Origin: Nitrosopumilales archaeon CG15_BIG_FIL_POST_REV_8_21_14_020_37_12
Lineage (GTDB): Archaea; Thermoproteota; Nitrososphaeria; Nitrososphaerales; Nitrosopumilaceae
DNA: 14,318 nucleotides
Reading direction: 5' to 3'
Assembly (NCBI GenBank): GCA_002781805.1
Contig: PFFZ01000094.1
Location: 1 to 14,318, forward strand
Below are positions 13,533 to 14,318 of this stretch, one piece after another. Both the position numbers and the translations under genes were made by a program. Each line of letters opens with the position of its first letter. Positions within the stretch are counted from its first letter, which is position 1. The notes under the pieces are model-generated. The model did no database searches, was not told the DNA's origin, and saw only the letters and a program-made list of their open reading frames with translations.

Positions 13533-14318
13533 TCATTCAATCTTGGATATTTCATATATTTTCTGTCTTGCATCGCGAATTGAAACTTTCTTTTTGACAT
13601 ATCCCTTTTTTAACAAATGACTTAATGCTAATCGAACTGTCCTGTCTGGAAGTAATGTTTTGTTTGCAAGATCCTTTTGTGTTAATGCACCCTCATATTC
13701 CAATGTCTTTAACAGTAACTTGGAGCTTGGTGGCATACTAAGCAATTCTTCGGCAAGATGTACTTTCTTTGCAAGTGCAGATATCGCAGTGGAATCTTTT
13801 TTAAGACGAATTATTTTTGCTGCTGGAAGAAATTGAGTGCATTCGACTATTTTATTTACTTTGTATCTATCCAATCCATCAAGTACTACCTCACAGTGAA
13901 GTCTTGCGGAAATGTCATCAATTTCAATTGAGCTGGTATTGGACACAATTATAGGCCGTCTAGTTACATCCAGAGAGTTTACAGATATTATGCCAAAAAC
14001 CTGAGAGTCTTGAAAAATTACAGGCCCACCTGCAGACATGGAATAGGCAGAAGAGCCAATTGGTGTTGAGACAATAATACCATCGCTATTATCATGCCAT
14101 ACCTCTTCGCCGTTTACACGTAAAGTGTGTTCCATAAGCATTGCACTCTTTGAAGAAAATACTGCAACATCGTTTAGAACAGGATATGCGTTCTTTCCAT
14201 CAATTTTTACGCCAAGTCTAGGAACCTCTTCGACCACATAGTTTTGCTTCTTTAAGACATTAACAAATGAGGAAAATTCACGAAGATCAACTTGGGCTAA
14301 AAACCCACTAGATTCCCC
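13533..14318 (-). CDS. nadK: NAD kinase (3' part) fused to a C-terminal winged-helix domain
   Basis: NAD kinase phosphorylates NAD to NADP. The frame stays open to the right edge, giving 261 residues with the N-terminus missing; the GTG at 14237 is internal, because the upstream codons already encode the family's GFLAQV strand. Visible motifs are LNDVAV and DGIIVSTPIGSSAYSMSAGGP, the substrate-binding core of the family, then the C-terminal strand region (EVVLDG). The GGDGT motif must lie beyond the window. The usual fold ends near residue 175 of this fragment, but about 70 more residues follow: LLLKTLEYEGALTQKDLANK, a recognition-helix-like TVRLALSHLLKKGYV and a basic wing, i.e. a MarR/TrmB-type winged helix. 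This may let the enzyme bind DNA or sense its own substrate; that is inference. Confidence 0.9.
   Translation of the reverse strand, partial: GESSGFLAQVDLREFSSFVNVLKKQNYVVEEVPRLGVKIDGKNAYPVLNDVAVFSSKSAMLMEHTLRVNGEEVWHDNSDGIIVSTPIGSSAYSMSAGGPVIFQDSQVFGIISVNSLDVTRRPIIVSNTSSIEIDDISARLHCEVVLDGLDRYKVNKIVECTQFLPAAKIIRLKKDSTAISALAKKVHLAEELLSMPPSSKLLLKTLEYEGALTQKDLANKTLLPDRTVRLALSHLLKKGYVKKKVSIRDARQKIYEISKIE

Noticed and set aside
14235..14237. GTG as start of the NAD kinase
   Set aside because: The frame continues upstream to the window edge and encodes the family's GFLAQV segment, so the true start lies outside the window.

Overview
This AT-rich window (roughly one third G+C by eye) reads as a chromosomal segment of an ammonia-oxidising archaeon, most like Nitrosopumilus or Nitrosarchaeum (Thaumarchaeota/Nitrososphaerota). 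The evidence is a secreted blue-copper protein ending in a PEFG sorting tail typical of that phylum, a PAC2-family proteasome assembly chaperone homologue, and many archaeal TATA boxes placed about 25-28 bases before start codons (leaderless mRNAs). Several very small cysteine-rich proteins fit the same picture. I see no insertion sequence, phage gene, CRISPR array, tRNA or rRNA.

Layout. Positions 1-3300 are a patchwork of small, mostly unassigned genes: the 3' end of a helix-hairpin-helix-like protein, a 155-residue unknown, small zinc-ribbon or Cys-rich proteins on both strands (763-990, 1150-1314, 3014-3109), two very short ORFs (1839-2003 and 3164-3301), the PAC2-family gene (2036-2716) and a 33-residue membrane peptide overlapping its 3' end. 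Between 1315 and 1838 lies a gene-poor stretch with two tandem perfect hairpins (1618-1677), a candidate structured RNA, and a possible frameshifted micro-gene. Positions 3373-4797 hold a secreted coiled-coil protein and a small zinc protein, both on the minus strand.

The centre (4948-10673) is a compact tryptophan operon, trpE-trpG-trpD-trpC-trpB-trpA. Every internal junction overlaps by 4-14 bases, so the genes are almost certainly co-transcribed and translationally coupled. It takes chorismate to tryptophan except for the phosphoribosylanthranilate isomerase step: trpF is absent from the cluster. Between the operon and the divergent zinc-protein gene sits an 18-bp imperfect palindrome wedged between two opposed TATA boxes, an attractive operator.

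After the operon come a 248-base intergenic stretch with a long-range inverted repeat, a PEFG-tailed plastocyanin-like protein (minus), CTP synthase pyrG (plus, divergent), and an NAD kinase (minus, running off the right edge) that carries an unusual C-terminal winged-helix domain.

The most interesting items are the NAD kinase-HTH fusion, the tandem-hairpin element, the palindrome between divergent promoters at trpE, the missing trpF, and the set of sub-60-residue proteins supported by promoters or ribosome binding sites.
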